From the IMG/VR virus record IMGVR_UViG_3300021197_001521, positions 1 through 64,000 of that record: a stretch of DNA of 64,000 nt; one strand, written 5' to 3'. A program made the translations under genes and the position numbers. Shown here piece after piece: positions 7,305 to 15,550 of the stretch. The notes beneath the pieces are model-generated. The model saw only the letters and a list, made by a program, of their open reading frames with translations. It searched no databases and was not told where the DNA came from. The stretch is from a virus. How positions within the stretch are numbered: position 1 is the stretch's first letter; each line of letters opens with the position of its first letter.

Positions 7305-8339
7305 ATGAAGCAACATGAGCGGGATTATTTTGTATCTAGGATAAGAAATGGAAAGTATAGGATTCAAATTTTTAAGCAAGAGTTAGAAATATTGAGTCCG
7401 ACAATAGAGGATGAATATTATATAAATAAAGCGTATATGGATGGTATGGAATCTTCTTTAGACGAAGGTTTTAAGACTAACGAAGAGATGGTTTTTTGGA
7501 TGGTAGAAAAAAATCTGTGGTCTTACAATGAAGACGCTGATTTAAAAATGTATCAACAAAAGGTAAAAGATTTAAAAATAGATATATACAATGCAAGAAA
7601 CTCCATAAAATTAAGAGAACGAGTTAGATCTGAAATTAGGAATACAGAACTTGAGGTTAGCAAACTAAATCAAAAAAAGTCAGCATACTACAATAACACT
7701 TGCGAAGGAATAGCAACAGTAGAAAAGATATCAGAGTTTTTAAAAAGATGCACATTTTGTAAGGGTGAGTTGTATGATTTTGAAGAATTGCCAGTAGATT
7801 TAGTTTCTGGTAAATACTATTCTTTATTTCTAACAGAGCAGCAGATAAGAGAATTAGCAAGAAATGAACCTTGGAGAACCATCTGGAGTTTAAACGATAC
7901 TAATTCAGTTTCGCTTTTTAACAACGGAGGCAGGGAACTTTCTCACGATCAAAAAAATATAATGGTTTGGTCTAAGATGTATGACAACGTACAAGAGTCT
8001 ATGGACTGCCCACAAGACGATATTATAAAAGATGATGATATGTTAGACGGTTGGTTTTTAGTTCAGGGGAAAAAGAGAGACGAAGAAAGGTCTAAAAGTG
8101 AGGTTGATAACTTAAACTCTAAAGTTGCTGCGTCTCAAGAAGTTTACTTGATGGCAAACTCAAAAGAAGACAGAAGAAGAATAGATAGTTTAAATTCATT
8201 TGAAAGTACGGTAATCAAAAAACAGAGAGAACAAGTTATCAAAAAACAAGGAAGCGCAAAGCAACTCGATTTTCCAGACGAAAAACTAAAAGCACAAAGG
8301 ATGCAAACAGAAGGTATGAGAAATCAATTTAGGAGATGA
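7305..8339 (+). CDS. Probable tail-assembly protein, paralogue of the gene at 8700 (344 aa)
   Basis: The start is set at ATG 7305 because GAGG lies 6 bases upstream; the in-frame ATG at 7293 has no ribosome site. Largely alpha-helical and charged. The N-terminal half aligns with the gene at 8700: a lead-in with T-x-E-E, an LW/IW-x-x-N-x-D segment, a D-L-x-x-x-I-Y segment, a second helix, and a Cys-Thr pair (CTF) followed by G-E. This suggests an ancient duplication. The C-terminal 100 residues are a highly charged coiled-coil-like region. The gene order tail tube, these genes, tape measure is where tail-assembly chaperones are normally encoded. No frameshift fusion signal was seen. Function is inferred. 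Confidence 0.5.
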   Translation: MKQHERDYFVSRIRNGKYRIQIFKQELEILSPTIEDEYYINKAYMDGMESSLDEGFKTNEEMVFWMVEKNLWSYNEDADLKMYQQKVKDLKIDIYNARNSIKLRERVRSEIRNTELEVSKLNQKKSAYYNNTCEGIATVEKISEFLKRCTFCKGELYDFEELPVDLVSGKYYSLFLTEQQIRELARNEPWRTIWSLNDTNSVSLFNNGGRELSHDQKNIMVWSKMYDNVQESMDCPQDDIIKDDDMLDGWFLVQGKKRDEERSKSEVDNLNSKVAASQEVYLMANSKEDRRRIDSLNSFESTVIKKQREQVIKKQGSAKQLDFPDEKLKAQRMQTEGMRNQFRR

Positions 8340-8340
8340 T

Positions 8341-8703
8341 ATGGATGATTATAACAATCTAATTAGACAACACGCAGAATACAAGAAAGTAAAACAAGAG
8401 AAATTCGGCGTTGAGTCTAAAGATAGGTTGTCTAAAATTTTAAAGAAAAAAGTAATCACTACGATGATAGGTTCTTTAAGTTCTATAGAGAAACATTTTG
8501 GTTTTCTTTGGGAAGGAGACCCAGAATCTCTAACACCAGAACAAAGAACGATGTACGATATTTATCAAAAGACTAGGGAAGAGATTTTAGACAAAGGCAA
8601 TACTCAGGCAAAAAATGTTGATGCTGAACTAAGTCAGTATGAAATTAAATGGTTAAGGTATAATAGTAATATTCCAGTTAAAATTAAAGAGGATAAGGAA
8701 TGA
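8341..8703 (+). CDS. Small helical protein between the paralogous assembly genes (120 aa)
   Basis: AGGAG lies 5 bases before the ATG, and the stop overlaps the next start (ATGA at 8700). Strongly helical and charged. A conserved-looking core reads VITTMIGSLSSIEKHFGFLW followed by LTPEQRTMYDIY and REEILDKGNTQAKN. I believe similar short proteins occur in other phages, but I do not know a function. Its position just upstream of the tape measure suggests a tail-assembly partner. No nucleic-acid or enzyme motif is seen. Confidence 0.5.
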   Translation: MDDYNNLIRQHAEYKKVKQEKFGVESKDRLSKILKKKVITTMIGSLSSIEKHFGFLWEGDPESLTPEQRTMYDIYQKTREEILDKGNTQAKNVDAELSQYEIKWLRYNSNIPVKIKEDKE

Positions 8704-9539
8704 AAAAAGAAACAAAGGTCCAAGTGGGCGACAAGCAAGTTGGTATATACGTCACTTCTCCAAACGGCAATGTTGTGGGAAGGGCAGATAGATACAAGGC
8801 AAAAATATTCACAGAGTGCATTGAAGACGGAATTAAAACTAAAGATGAGTTGAGTTCTTTCTTGAGTGATAGGGGGATATGGACAAAAAATCACGACAAA
8901 AAACAAGCAGAAATCACACAAAAACTACTGGACTTAGAAAAAGAAATTTATCTAGGAACGGGCAAGAAAAAACTACCCCTGTCTGATGGGGTGAAAAAAG
9001 CAATAGAAATGAGGTCTTTGAGAATAGAACTCCAGCAGTTGATGGTAAAAAGAATAGAAATGGAGCAAAATACCGCAGAGTCACTTGCGGATAATGCCAG
9101 ATTTGATTTTCTGGTTGCGAACTGTACTTTTTACGAAAACGGAGAAAGAGTGTATAATGGTATAGACGATTTCAGTAGTAAATCGGCAGACGATATTGCT
9201 TTTTCTGCTGGTTCGCTTCTAGCAGAGATGATTCATGGTTATGATTCCAGCATAGAAGATTCCCTGCCAGAAAATAAGTTTTTGAAGCATTTTGATCTAC
9301 TGAATGAAGACGGAAGTCTCGTTGACGAGAAAAAAGAACTTGTTGACACAGAAGGTAGAAGAATAAATGAATTTGGTCACTATATCGACGAAAAAGGAAA
9401 TAGAATTGATATAGAAGGAAACCCAATGGACAAAGATGGTAATTATATAATTCAAGTAGACTATGAGAAAGTGAAAAAACCTGCGGCAACTAAAAAGAGG
9501 GTAACAAAGAAAAGGACCACCCCCGCAGCCAAAGGTTAA
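8700..9539 (+). CDS. Probable tail-assembly protein with C-terminal 7-residue repeats (279 aa)
   Basis: Coupled to the previous gene by an ATGA overlap. Residues about 45-150 parallel the gene at 7305 (T-K-D-E-L, GIW-T-x-N-x-D, LDLEKEIY, NCTFYENGE). Residues 202-250 consist of seven consecutive 7-residue units of the type D/N-x-x-G-x-x-I/V, such as DEKGNRI and DKDGNYI. The last 20 residues are rich in Lys, Thr and Ala (KKRVTKKRTTPAAKG), a basic tail. As the last sizeable gene before the tape measure gene it is a good candidate chaperone for that protein. This is inference from order; no family was recognised. Confidence 0.5.
   Translation: MKKETKVQVGDKQVGIYVTSPNGNVVGRADRYKAKIFTECIEDGIKTKDELSSFLSDRGIWTKNHDKKQAEITQKLLDLEKEIYLGTGKKKLPLSDGVKKAIEMRSLRIELQQLMVKRIEMEQNTAESLADNARFDFLVANCTFYENGERVYNGIDDFSSKSADDIAFSAGSLLAEMIHGYDSSIEDSLPENKFLKHFDLLNEDGSLVDEKKELVDTEGRRINEFGHYIDEKGNRIDIEGNPMDKDGNYIIQVDYEKVKKPAATKKRVTKKRTTPAAKG
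9303..9449 (+). repeat. Seven tandem 21-base/7-residue repeats
   Basis: Protein-level tandem repeats in the gene at 8700: NEDGSLV, DEKKELV, DTEGRRI, NEFGHYI, DEKGNRI, DIEGNPM, DKDGNYI. All have exactly 7 residues, with no gaps, and most have Gly at position 4. The DNA has drifted, so this is an old repeat kept by selection on the protein rather than a recent slippage product. Confidence 0.75.
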
Positions 9540-9593
9540 ATGGATAGTCTGGTCATAACACCAAGAGAAATTAAATGGCTAGATTTTTACTAA
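9540..9593 (+). CDS. Possible 17-codon leader ORF overlapping the tape measure start
   Basis: ATG 9540 directly follows the stop of the previous gene, with AAAGG four bases upstream. It encodes MDSLVITPREIKWLDFY and stops at 9591-9593, 19 bases inside the tape measure gene. The tape measure start itself has only a weak ribosome site. Translation through this short frame could feed ribosomes to the large gene by coupling. It may equally be chance, so confidence is low. Confidence 0.25.
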   Translation: MDSLVITPREIKWLDFY

Positions 9594-12500
9594 CCGCTCA
9601 GTTACAGCTTAGAGCTCCATCAAACACTCGACAAGTTGTCTCTCAAATGCAGAGGCAGCTCAGGGGTGTTAATGTAAATGTAAACGTAAGAACAGCAGCA
9701 GCATCTAGACAAGTTAACACTCTAAATTCTGCTACTCAGAAACTAAACAAAAGCGGTGCGAATATAGGGAAAACTTTTGCCGTATCTCTTAGGAGATTCG
9801 CGGCATTCTCTATTGCAACTAGAGCAGTTACTCTCTTCAGCAATAAACTATCTGCTGGCATAGAAGATGCTATACAGTTTGAAAGAGAGTTAGTCAAGAT
9901 TTCTCAGGTCACTGGGAAAACTATTACTCAGTTAAACGGTCTTTCTTCTACGATTACTAGACTTTCTACAAGTTTAGGTACTTCCAGTAAATCATTGCTT
10001 TCTACTGGTAGGATTCTTGCTCAAGCAGGTATTCAAGCAAAAGACCTAGATACTGCTTTGGATGCTCTTGCAAAAACAACTCTTGCTCCTACGTTTGATG
10101 ATATAACAAAAACGGCAGAGGGCGCAGTTGCTATTCTGGCACAGTTTGGAAAAGGTGTTGGCGCTCTTAAAGAGCAGTTAGGTGCTATCAATGCGGTTGC
10201 TGGTCAGTTTGCTGTGGAATCTGGTGACTTGATTTCTGCTGTTCGCCGTACTGGTGGTGTGTTTAAATCTGCGGGTGGTGAACTTAATGAACTCATAGGT
10301 TTGTTCACAAGTGTTCGTGCAACAACCCGTGAAAGTGCAGAAAGTATTGCAACTGGTCTTAGAACTATCTTTACACGTATTCAACGTCCTAAGACTATAG
10401 AATTTCTTAAACAGTTTGGTGTTGAACTTACAGATCTAAACGGTAAGTTTGTTGGACCTTTTGAAGCAGTTAAAAGACTGAGCGCTGCATTTAAAGGGTT
10501 AGAAGAAGGTGATATTACTTTTGTTAGAGTCGCGGAAGAACTTGGTGGTTTCCGTCAGATTGGTAAAGTTATACCACTTATTCAACAGTTTGAAGTTGCT
10601 GAACGAGCAAGGGCAGCAGCAGTAAAGGGTGCAAACTCTCTGGATAGAGATGCTGCTACCGCACAGCAAGCATTAGCAGTTCAGTTTGAGAAAACAAGAG
10701 AAAGATTTCTGGCATTGATTCGTGATATTGCTGGAAGTAATTCTATTCAAACTCTCGTTCGTAGCACTCTTAGTTTAGCAGAATCCCTTACTAAAGTCTT
10801 AGAAGCGCTTAAACCAATTATACCTTTGCTGGGTGCTATGGCCGGCGTAAAACTTGCCGGTGTACTGGGCGCTGGAGCAAGGGGTTTAGGTGGAGCGCTT
10901 GCTAGAAGAAATGCTGGCGGTCCTATAGGATTGAATCGCGGAGGTATGGTTCCCGGTACTGGGAATACAGATACAGTTCCGGCAATGCTTACTTCTGGTG
11001 AGTTTGTAATTCGCAAGAATAGTGTTAGAAAAATAGGCGCTGATAATCTTGCTCGAATGAATGCTACAGGTTTTGCTGCTGGAGGTCAAGTTGTAAGGGG
11101 TAGACATGGTTATGGTCCTCAATCTCCTACTTTAAGGGAAGCAGTAGCAGCACGAAAAAAACAAGCAGTGGCAGACCCAACTAAAACGATAACAGGGGGC
11201 AAAAAAGGCGTAGGAACGATGACGCCACTAACTTCCGCTCAGAGAAAAGCGGAATTAAAAGCAAGCAAGTTTGCAGATGAAGATATTTACGCTGCTGCAT
11301 TTTTAACGCCAGAGGGTAGAGATCAACAATATAAAGGGTTCATTAAAAAAGACAATCTACAGAAAGCGATTAGAGCATCCCTTCCCGCAGGAATGGTTAA
11401 TTTTACCAAATCGAAGAAAAAGGGGCAATTAACAGGGGCTAACTATCAAGCTGTTGCTGAAAAATATGCTAGAAGAAACACTTTTAGAATTGATGCTGGA
11501 TCACTTGAAAAGGTAGCTGCAAACAAACTAGAAGATACTCTTTTAGACGGAGTTGTTAGTACTACCAGAAAAGGCGCAAAACAAATAAATAATTCCTTGG
11601 GAATACAAGGTACTGAAAACATAGCAGATGCTTTAAAGAGCTCAAACATAGATCAGGTTATGGGAAACCTGTTTGAATTAGTTTTAACCAATGCTGGCGC
11701 ACCATTTGGCGTACCTGACACAGATCCTCCTAATGCTCCTTTTGATTTTCCTCAAGGTTTAGGTTCTTCTATAGCAAAACAGTTTGGGATAGGTTCAAAA
11801 TCTAAAACTGACGCAAAGTCTTTCTTTAGTACTCCAAACTTAGCGTCTATGAACAAAAAAGTTCAAAACGAACTTGCAAATGAAACTATAAAAGAATTAA
11901 CACCTATATTTAAAGAATTGCAGGTGTCAGAAAAAAGAGCAACCGCTACTCTAAACTCTGGTGGTCCTACTCCTAAGTCCGATGTTGTTCCTGCTATGCT
12001 AACTCCGGGTGAGTTTGTTATAAATAAAGGCGCTGCCAAGCAGATCGGCATGGGCAACCTAAATAGAATGAACAAACACGGGGTTGCTGGGTTTGCTGCT
12101 GGTGGAGTTGTTAGAAGTGGTAGAAATAATTATGGTTCCGACGCAGGCATGGGTATGCAAATCAGGACACCCGGAGGAGGATCTATTAGTGCTGGCGCAA
12201 GCAATGCTTCAATAAGTTCAGCGATGGGAACTAAAGATGCAACACAAGCGTCTACAAAAGCAATTAACGATCAGACTAAGGCAACCGAGAAATTAACGAA
12301 GGGTCATAACGATCAAGAGAAGAAGATAAAAAGTAACAATGCTGGCATGAAGACGATGGGACTTGTTATGGCAGCAAGTATGATTCCTCGTTTTGAAGAT
12401 GCTGACAGTGGAATAAAAGCTGCTGCAAACTCTATGCTTGATTTATCAATGCAAGTTGGTGTTGTTATGATGGCACTTGATGCCTTTGGGGTAAAGTTGA

Positions 12501-15500
12501 ATTTTAGCGGTGCTAATCCCGGAATGTCTAAAAAGGGTTTTGGTCAGTCTGGCGGGTTTAGTCAAAGAGGAATGGCCGTAAGAGGTCAAGCGGGTGGGAC
12601 AAGGTTTGGAAATTTCGCCAGTGATAAGTTGAAACTTAAAGAAGGTGGAAAGCTTCGGGGTGGAATAACTAAAGGTTTTGCTAAATCAGGGCGTGCAGCG
12701 GGCGCCGTTACTGGAGGGATTCTAAACCCAGCAAGTGGAGCTGGCGCAATTACGGGTGCTATTGGACCAATTGTGGCAGTTGCTGCTGCTGCTGGCGCAT
12801 TGGGAATGGCTATGGATGCGCTATCGGGTGTTCACAAAGAAGCAGAAGTAGCAATCAGGTCGGGTAATGCTGCTAGGGCAGAGGATACTGCTCTTGCTTC
12901 TGCAAATGCAAAGTCAAGTACTATGATGGCTGCTGGAGGTGCTGCTGCTGCTGCTGCAATAGCTGCACTCGCAGGCGCGACATTACCTGTGGTTGCTATC
13001 ATTGGAGGAGTTGCTGCGGCAGGTTTATTACTTATGAAAGCATTTAATGCGTTAGATCCTGCTGTTGAAAAATTTAGAAACTTTATGGTTCTGTTTGGCG
13101 GTGCTTCGTCTGAAACAATCAAAGCTCAAGCAGCATCTAAAGCAACTATAGTCGCAGAAGAAAAAACAAGAAAGAAAGCCAATATTGCATTAGCTGCTTC
13201 TATGAAAAGAGGCGATAGAGCTGGTGCTGCTCAAGCAGCAAAAGATATTGCAGCATCTGGAGACAGAGAAGCAAAAGCAAGAATGAAAGCTTTGCAAAAA
13301 GAAGAAGCAGACGCAATGAGAGCAGCCTCAGGCGGCGGGTTTATGGGACTGGGTGGTGATGGTGGATTAAAAGAGGTTCAAGCAAAAATAGCAGAAGAAC
13401 AGGAAAAAGAAAGAACCCGAAGAGGTGCTGGTCTAGGAAACGTAATGCAATTAAATCAGGACAGAATAAAAAGAGCAGGAGCAAGGGGTCAAGTATTAGA
13501 CGCAGATGCACTTGCGGCAGACTTTGATATAAATCTCTCTCAAGCAGGTGAAGCAGGAGTTCAGTTTAGAAAAGATGTTATTGCTATGGCAAAGGCAGCA
13601 AAGACAAATGCCGACCAACTCAAAGCATTAAACTTTGGTCTTGCGGGAGCGTCTGCTGCTGCTCAAGGTGCTGCATCTGAACTAGATAGATTTTTAGCAT
13701 CTAGAGAAACAGGCACTTTTGACGCAACTTCCATTTTAGAACAAGCATTAACTTCTTCTGCTGGTTCTCTGAACCCTCGCGATTTAGCAAGAGCGCAAGG
13801 TCAGTTAGGAGCATCAATGAGATCGGTGGGCGCTACTGATGCTCAGATTGCAGAAAGCACTCAGTCTATCGGAGCGTTAGCAAAAGTCCAACAAGTTGGA
13901 GAGTCAATATTTAAAAGGGTTGCTTCAACTGCTGAAGAAAGAGGTAGAGGCGGTCCACAAGAGATATTGGAAGATTTCCGACAGCAGTTACGTTCTCAAT
14001 TAGGAGGGGTTCCCAAGGCGATACAGGACAAGGTGCTGACAGGCATCACTAAACCAGACGGGGATGCGTTAACAGATGCCTTAGACTCTCAAGATTTTTC
14101 TAAAGTATTCCAAGGTTCACTAGATGCAGTTAAAACATCACTAAAAGACGGTGCGATAGGCATACAAAAAACAAATCAAGAAAATAATAAAAAGTTAGCA
14201 GGTTTATATAAAGAAAGAATCGCTAACGAGTCACAATTCATAGAAGCACAAAAGAAAAGCATACAACTACAATCAGAAGCAGCAGAACTTATAGCAGAAT
14301 TTTCTGGCAAAGAGTTTACTACTCAACAAAAAACAGGTTTTGCAGAAAGAGAAGCAAGAGCAGGTTTGGGTGCGGGCGCTGACTTGTCGGCAAGTGGACT
14401 TATTGCTAGGTCTAGACTTGCTTCGCAGCAGGTAATTGCCGGTAGACAAGTTTTAAGTAGACCTAGTTTTAGTGATCCTAGACAAGCAGCTGTTGCCGCT
14501 GGACAAGTACAAAACGCAGAAGGCGATCAGCAAGAAATACTTAAATTTGCAAGAGACAGGATTAAAATATATAAAGATGAGATTTCGGCAGCGAAAGATA
14601 AACTAAAGTTAGATCAAGAGGCAGCAAAAGCAGCATTGTCGGGAGATCAACAGGGTCAGTTTGAAGCAACATTAGCGTCCATTGCCGCAAGTGCGTTTAG
14701 AAGCGGCAACGCTGGTCTTTTAGGTCAAATTGAAGGAGACGCAAGACTTAAAGGATTTGAATCGTTATCAGACAGTGAGAAAAAGGCATCTGAAGGCACA
14801 CTGAAAGCACTTGGATTAAGCAGTTCACTCGCAGAATCTCTTGCTGAATCAACTCCTGAACTTGATAAACTTCAATCCGCAGCAGCGCAGACTGCTCAAG
14901 TAATAGCAGAAGTTGGAAAGAACCTAGAATCAATAGCAAAAGGTAAATTTGATCAAACCACAATGGATATAAAACAAGCAACAATACGTATTGGTCAGAG
15001 TGTACAAAGACAAAATCAACCTCAACAGTTTAGAGGTCAAGGATCGCCTGCTCCGCAAACTAGATCGCGAGGTGGAATTATATATGCTAGTAACGGAATG
15101 TTTGTACCAAGAGGCACAGACACTGTTCCTGCCATGTTGACACCCGGAGAGTTTGTTGTTAATCGCGCAGCAGTTCAGCGTGGTAATAATTTACAAGTAT
15201 TAAGAGCAATGAATAATAGTGGGTCATCTGCTGGTGAGGGTGCAGCATACATGAATGCGGGCGGTCCAGTAAGATATAGAAATGGAGGTTCAAGCGGACC
15301 AGAAGCAGGTGGAGGAATGTTTGGTGGATTTAGCGAGTCTATAACTAAATTTACTAACTCTTTATCTAGTTTTAGTACATCTGTAGAAAAACTTATTGGG
15401 TTTGAGTTTAAGTTAAAGCTAGATCCGGTAAATATAACTGTTAGTATAAACGAAGGTTCACTAAAGAAAGATGTCAAAGATCAAGTGCTAATGGCAGTTG

Positions 15501-15550
15501 TAGACGAAATTCAAATTAATCAACTAGGACAATTAGAGAAGAAGGCATAA
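9575..15550 (+). CDS. Tail tape measure protein (1991 aa)
   Basis: The longest tail-region signature is clear: the N-terminal 300 residues match the TP901-type tape measure core, with repeated ISQVTGKTI, LSTGRILAQAGI, VAGQFAVESGDLISAVRRTGG and GLFTSVRATTRESAESIATGL. Two Ala/Gly-rich hydrophobic segments at about residues 1055-1085 and 1110-1165 could insert into the host membrane. The rest is rich in Ala, Lys and Gln helices. A motif of the form D-x-V-P-A-M-L-T-P/S-G-E-F-V occurs three times (near 466, 803 and 1849), each flanked by Gly-rich turns. Tape measure length sets tail length, about 0.15 nm per residue, giving roughly 300 nm. The stop overlaps the giant gene's start. Confidence 0.9.
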   Translation: MARFLLTAQLQLRAPSNTRQVVSQMQRQLRGVNVNVNVRTAAASRQVNTLNSATQKLNKSGANIGKTFAVSLRRFAAFSIATRAVTLFSNKLSAGIEDAIQFERELVKISQVTGKTITQLNGLSSTITRLSTSLGTSSKSLLSTGRILAQAGIQAKDLDTALDALAKTTLAPTFDDITKTAEGAVAILAQFGKGVGALKEQLGAINAVAGQFAVESGDLISAVRRTGGVFKSAGGELNELIGLFTSVRATTRESAESIATGLRTIFTRIQRPKTIEFLKQFGVELTDLNGKFVGPFEAVKRLSAAFKGLEEGDITFVRVAEELGGFRQIGKVIPLIQQFEVAERARAAAVKGANSLDRDAATAQQALAVQFEKTRERFLALIRDIAGSNSIQTLVRSTLSLAESLTKVLEALKPIIPLLGAMAGVKLAGVLGAGARGLGGALARRNAGGPIGLNRGGMVPGTGNTDTVPAMLTSGEFVIRKNSVRKIGADNLARMNATGFAAGGQVVRGRHGYGPQSPTLREAVAARKKQAVADPTKTITGGKKGVGTMTPLTSAQRKAELKASKFADEDIYAAAFLTPEGRDQQYKGFIKKDNLQKAIRASLPAGMVNFTKSKKKGQLTGANYQAVAEKYARRNTFRIDAGSLEKVAANKLEDTLLDGVVSTTRKGAKQINNSLGIQGTENIADALKSSNIDQVMGNLFELVLTNAGAPFGVPDTDPPNAPFDFPQGLGSSIAKQFGIGSKSKTDAKSFFSTPNLASMNKKVQNELANETIKELTPIFKELQVSEKRATATLNSGGPTPKSDVVPAMLTPGEFVINKGAAKQIGMGNLNRMNKHGVAGFAAGGVVRSGRNNYGSDAGMGMQIRTPGGGSISAGASNASISSAMGTKDATQASTKAINDQTKATEKLTKGHNDQEKKIKSNNAGMKTMGLVMAASMIPRFEDADSGIKAAANSMLDLSMQVGVVMMALDAFGVKLNFSGANPGMSKKGFGQSGGFSQRGMAVRGQAGGTRFGNFASDKLKLKEGGKLRGGITKGFAKSGRAAGAVTGGILNPASGAGAITGAIGPIVAVAAAAGALGMAMDALSGVHKEAEVAIRSGNAARAEDTALASANAKSSTMMAAGGAAAAAAIAALAGATLPVVAIIGGVAAAGLLLMKAFNALDPAVEKFRNFMVLFGGASSETIKAQAASKATIVAEEKTRKKANIALAASMKRGDRAGAAQAAKDIAASGDREAKARMKALQKEEADAMRAASGGGFMGLGGDGGLKEVQAKIAEEQEKERTRRGAGLGNVMQLNQDRIKRAGARGQVLDADALAADFDINLSQAGEAGVQFRKDVIAMAKAAKTNADQLKALNFGLAGASAAAQGAASELDRFLASRETGTFDATSILEQALTSSAGSLNPRDLARAQGQLGASMRSVGATDAQIAESTQSIGALAKVQQVGESIFKRVASTAEERGRGGPQEILEDFRQQLRSQLGGVPKAIQDKVLTGITKPDGDALTDALDSQDFSKVFQGSLDAVKTSLKDGAIGIQKTNQENNKKLAGLYKERIANESQFIEAQKKSIQLQSEAAELIAEFSGKEFTTQQKTGFAEREARAGLGAGADLSASGLIARSRLASQQVIAGRQVLSRPSFSDPRQAAVAAGQVQNAEGDQQEILKFARDRIKIYKDEISAAKDKLKLDQEAAKAALSGDQQGQFEATLASIAASAFRSGNAGLLGQIEGDARLKGFESLSDSEKKASEGTLKALGLSSSLAESLAESTPELDKLQSAAAQTAQVIAEVGKNLESIAKGKFDQTTMDIKQATIRIGQSVQRQNQPQQFRGQGSPAPQTRSRGGIIYASNGMFVPRGTDTVPAMLTPGEFVVNRAAVQRGNNLQVLRAMNNSGSSAGEGAAYMNAGGPVRYRNGGSSGPEAGGGMFGGFSESITKFTNSLSSFSTSVEKLIGFEFKLKLDPVNITVSINEGSLKKDVKDQVLMAVVDEIQINQLGQLEKKA
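10970..11017 (+). repeat. Tape measure motif DTVPAMLTxGEFVI, copy 1
   Basis: First of three copies of the same protein motif (DTVPAMLTSGEFVIRK), at residue about 466. It follows a Gly-rich turn (GGMVPGTGN) and is followed by a helix with RKIGADNLARMN. Copies 2 and 3 are at 11981 and 15119. Confidence 0.8.
11981..12031 (+). repeat. Tape measure motif DVVPAMLTPGEFVI, copy 2
   Basis: Second copy at residue about 803. It is again preceded by GGPTPKS and followed by KQIGMGNLNRMN and a GFAAGG turn, so the repeat unit extends about 40 residues beyond the core motif and matches copy 1 over that length. Confidence 0.8.
15119..15166 (+). repeat. Tape measure motif DTVPAMLTPGEFVV, copy 3
   Basis: Third copy at residue about 1849, near the C-terminus. 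It is preceded by a GG-x-x-Y-x-S-N-G turn and followed by NRAAVQRGNNLQVLRAMN. It is the copy closest to the distal tail end of the protein. Confidence 0.8.

Noticed and set aside
8702-8709. AAAAAAG slip site for a tail-chaperone frameshift
   Set aside because: It lies just inside the start of the gene at 8700, while the upstream gene already stops by an ATGA overlap, so no useful fusion product results.
12946-12962. GCT repeat in the tape measure gene as a possible unstable repeat
   Set aside because: It encodes an Ala-rich membrane-like helix in a conserved context; nothing suggests variation or a regulatory role.
12832-13122. Antisense ORF within the tape measure gene
   Set aside because: Ala-rich mirror of the forward GCT-rich codons, with no ribosome site; a shadow of the real gene.
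6161-15550. A tail sheath gene for a contractile tail
   Set aside because: No gene in the tail block has the sheath layout; the gene beside the tube encodes a charged helical protein. A sheath elsewhere in the genome cannot be excluded.
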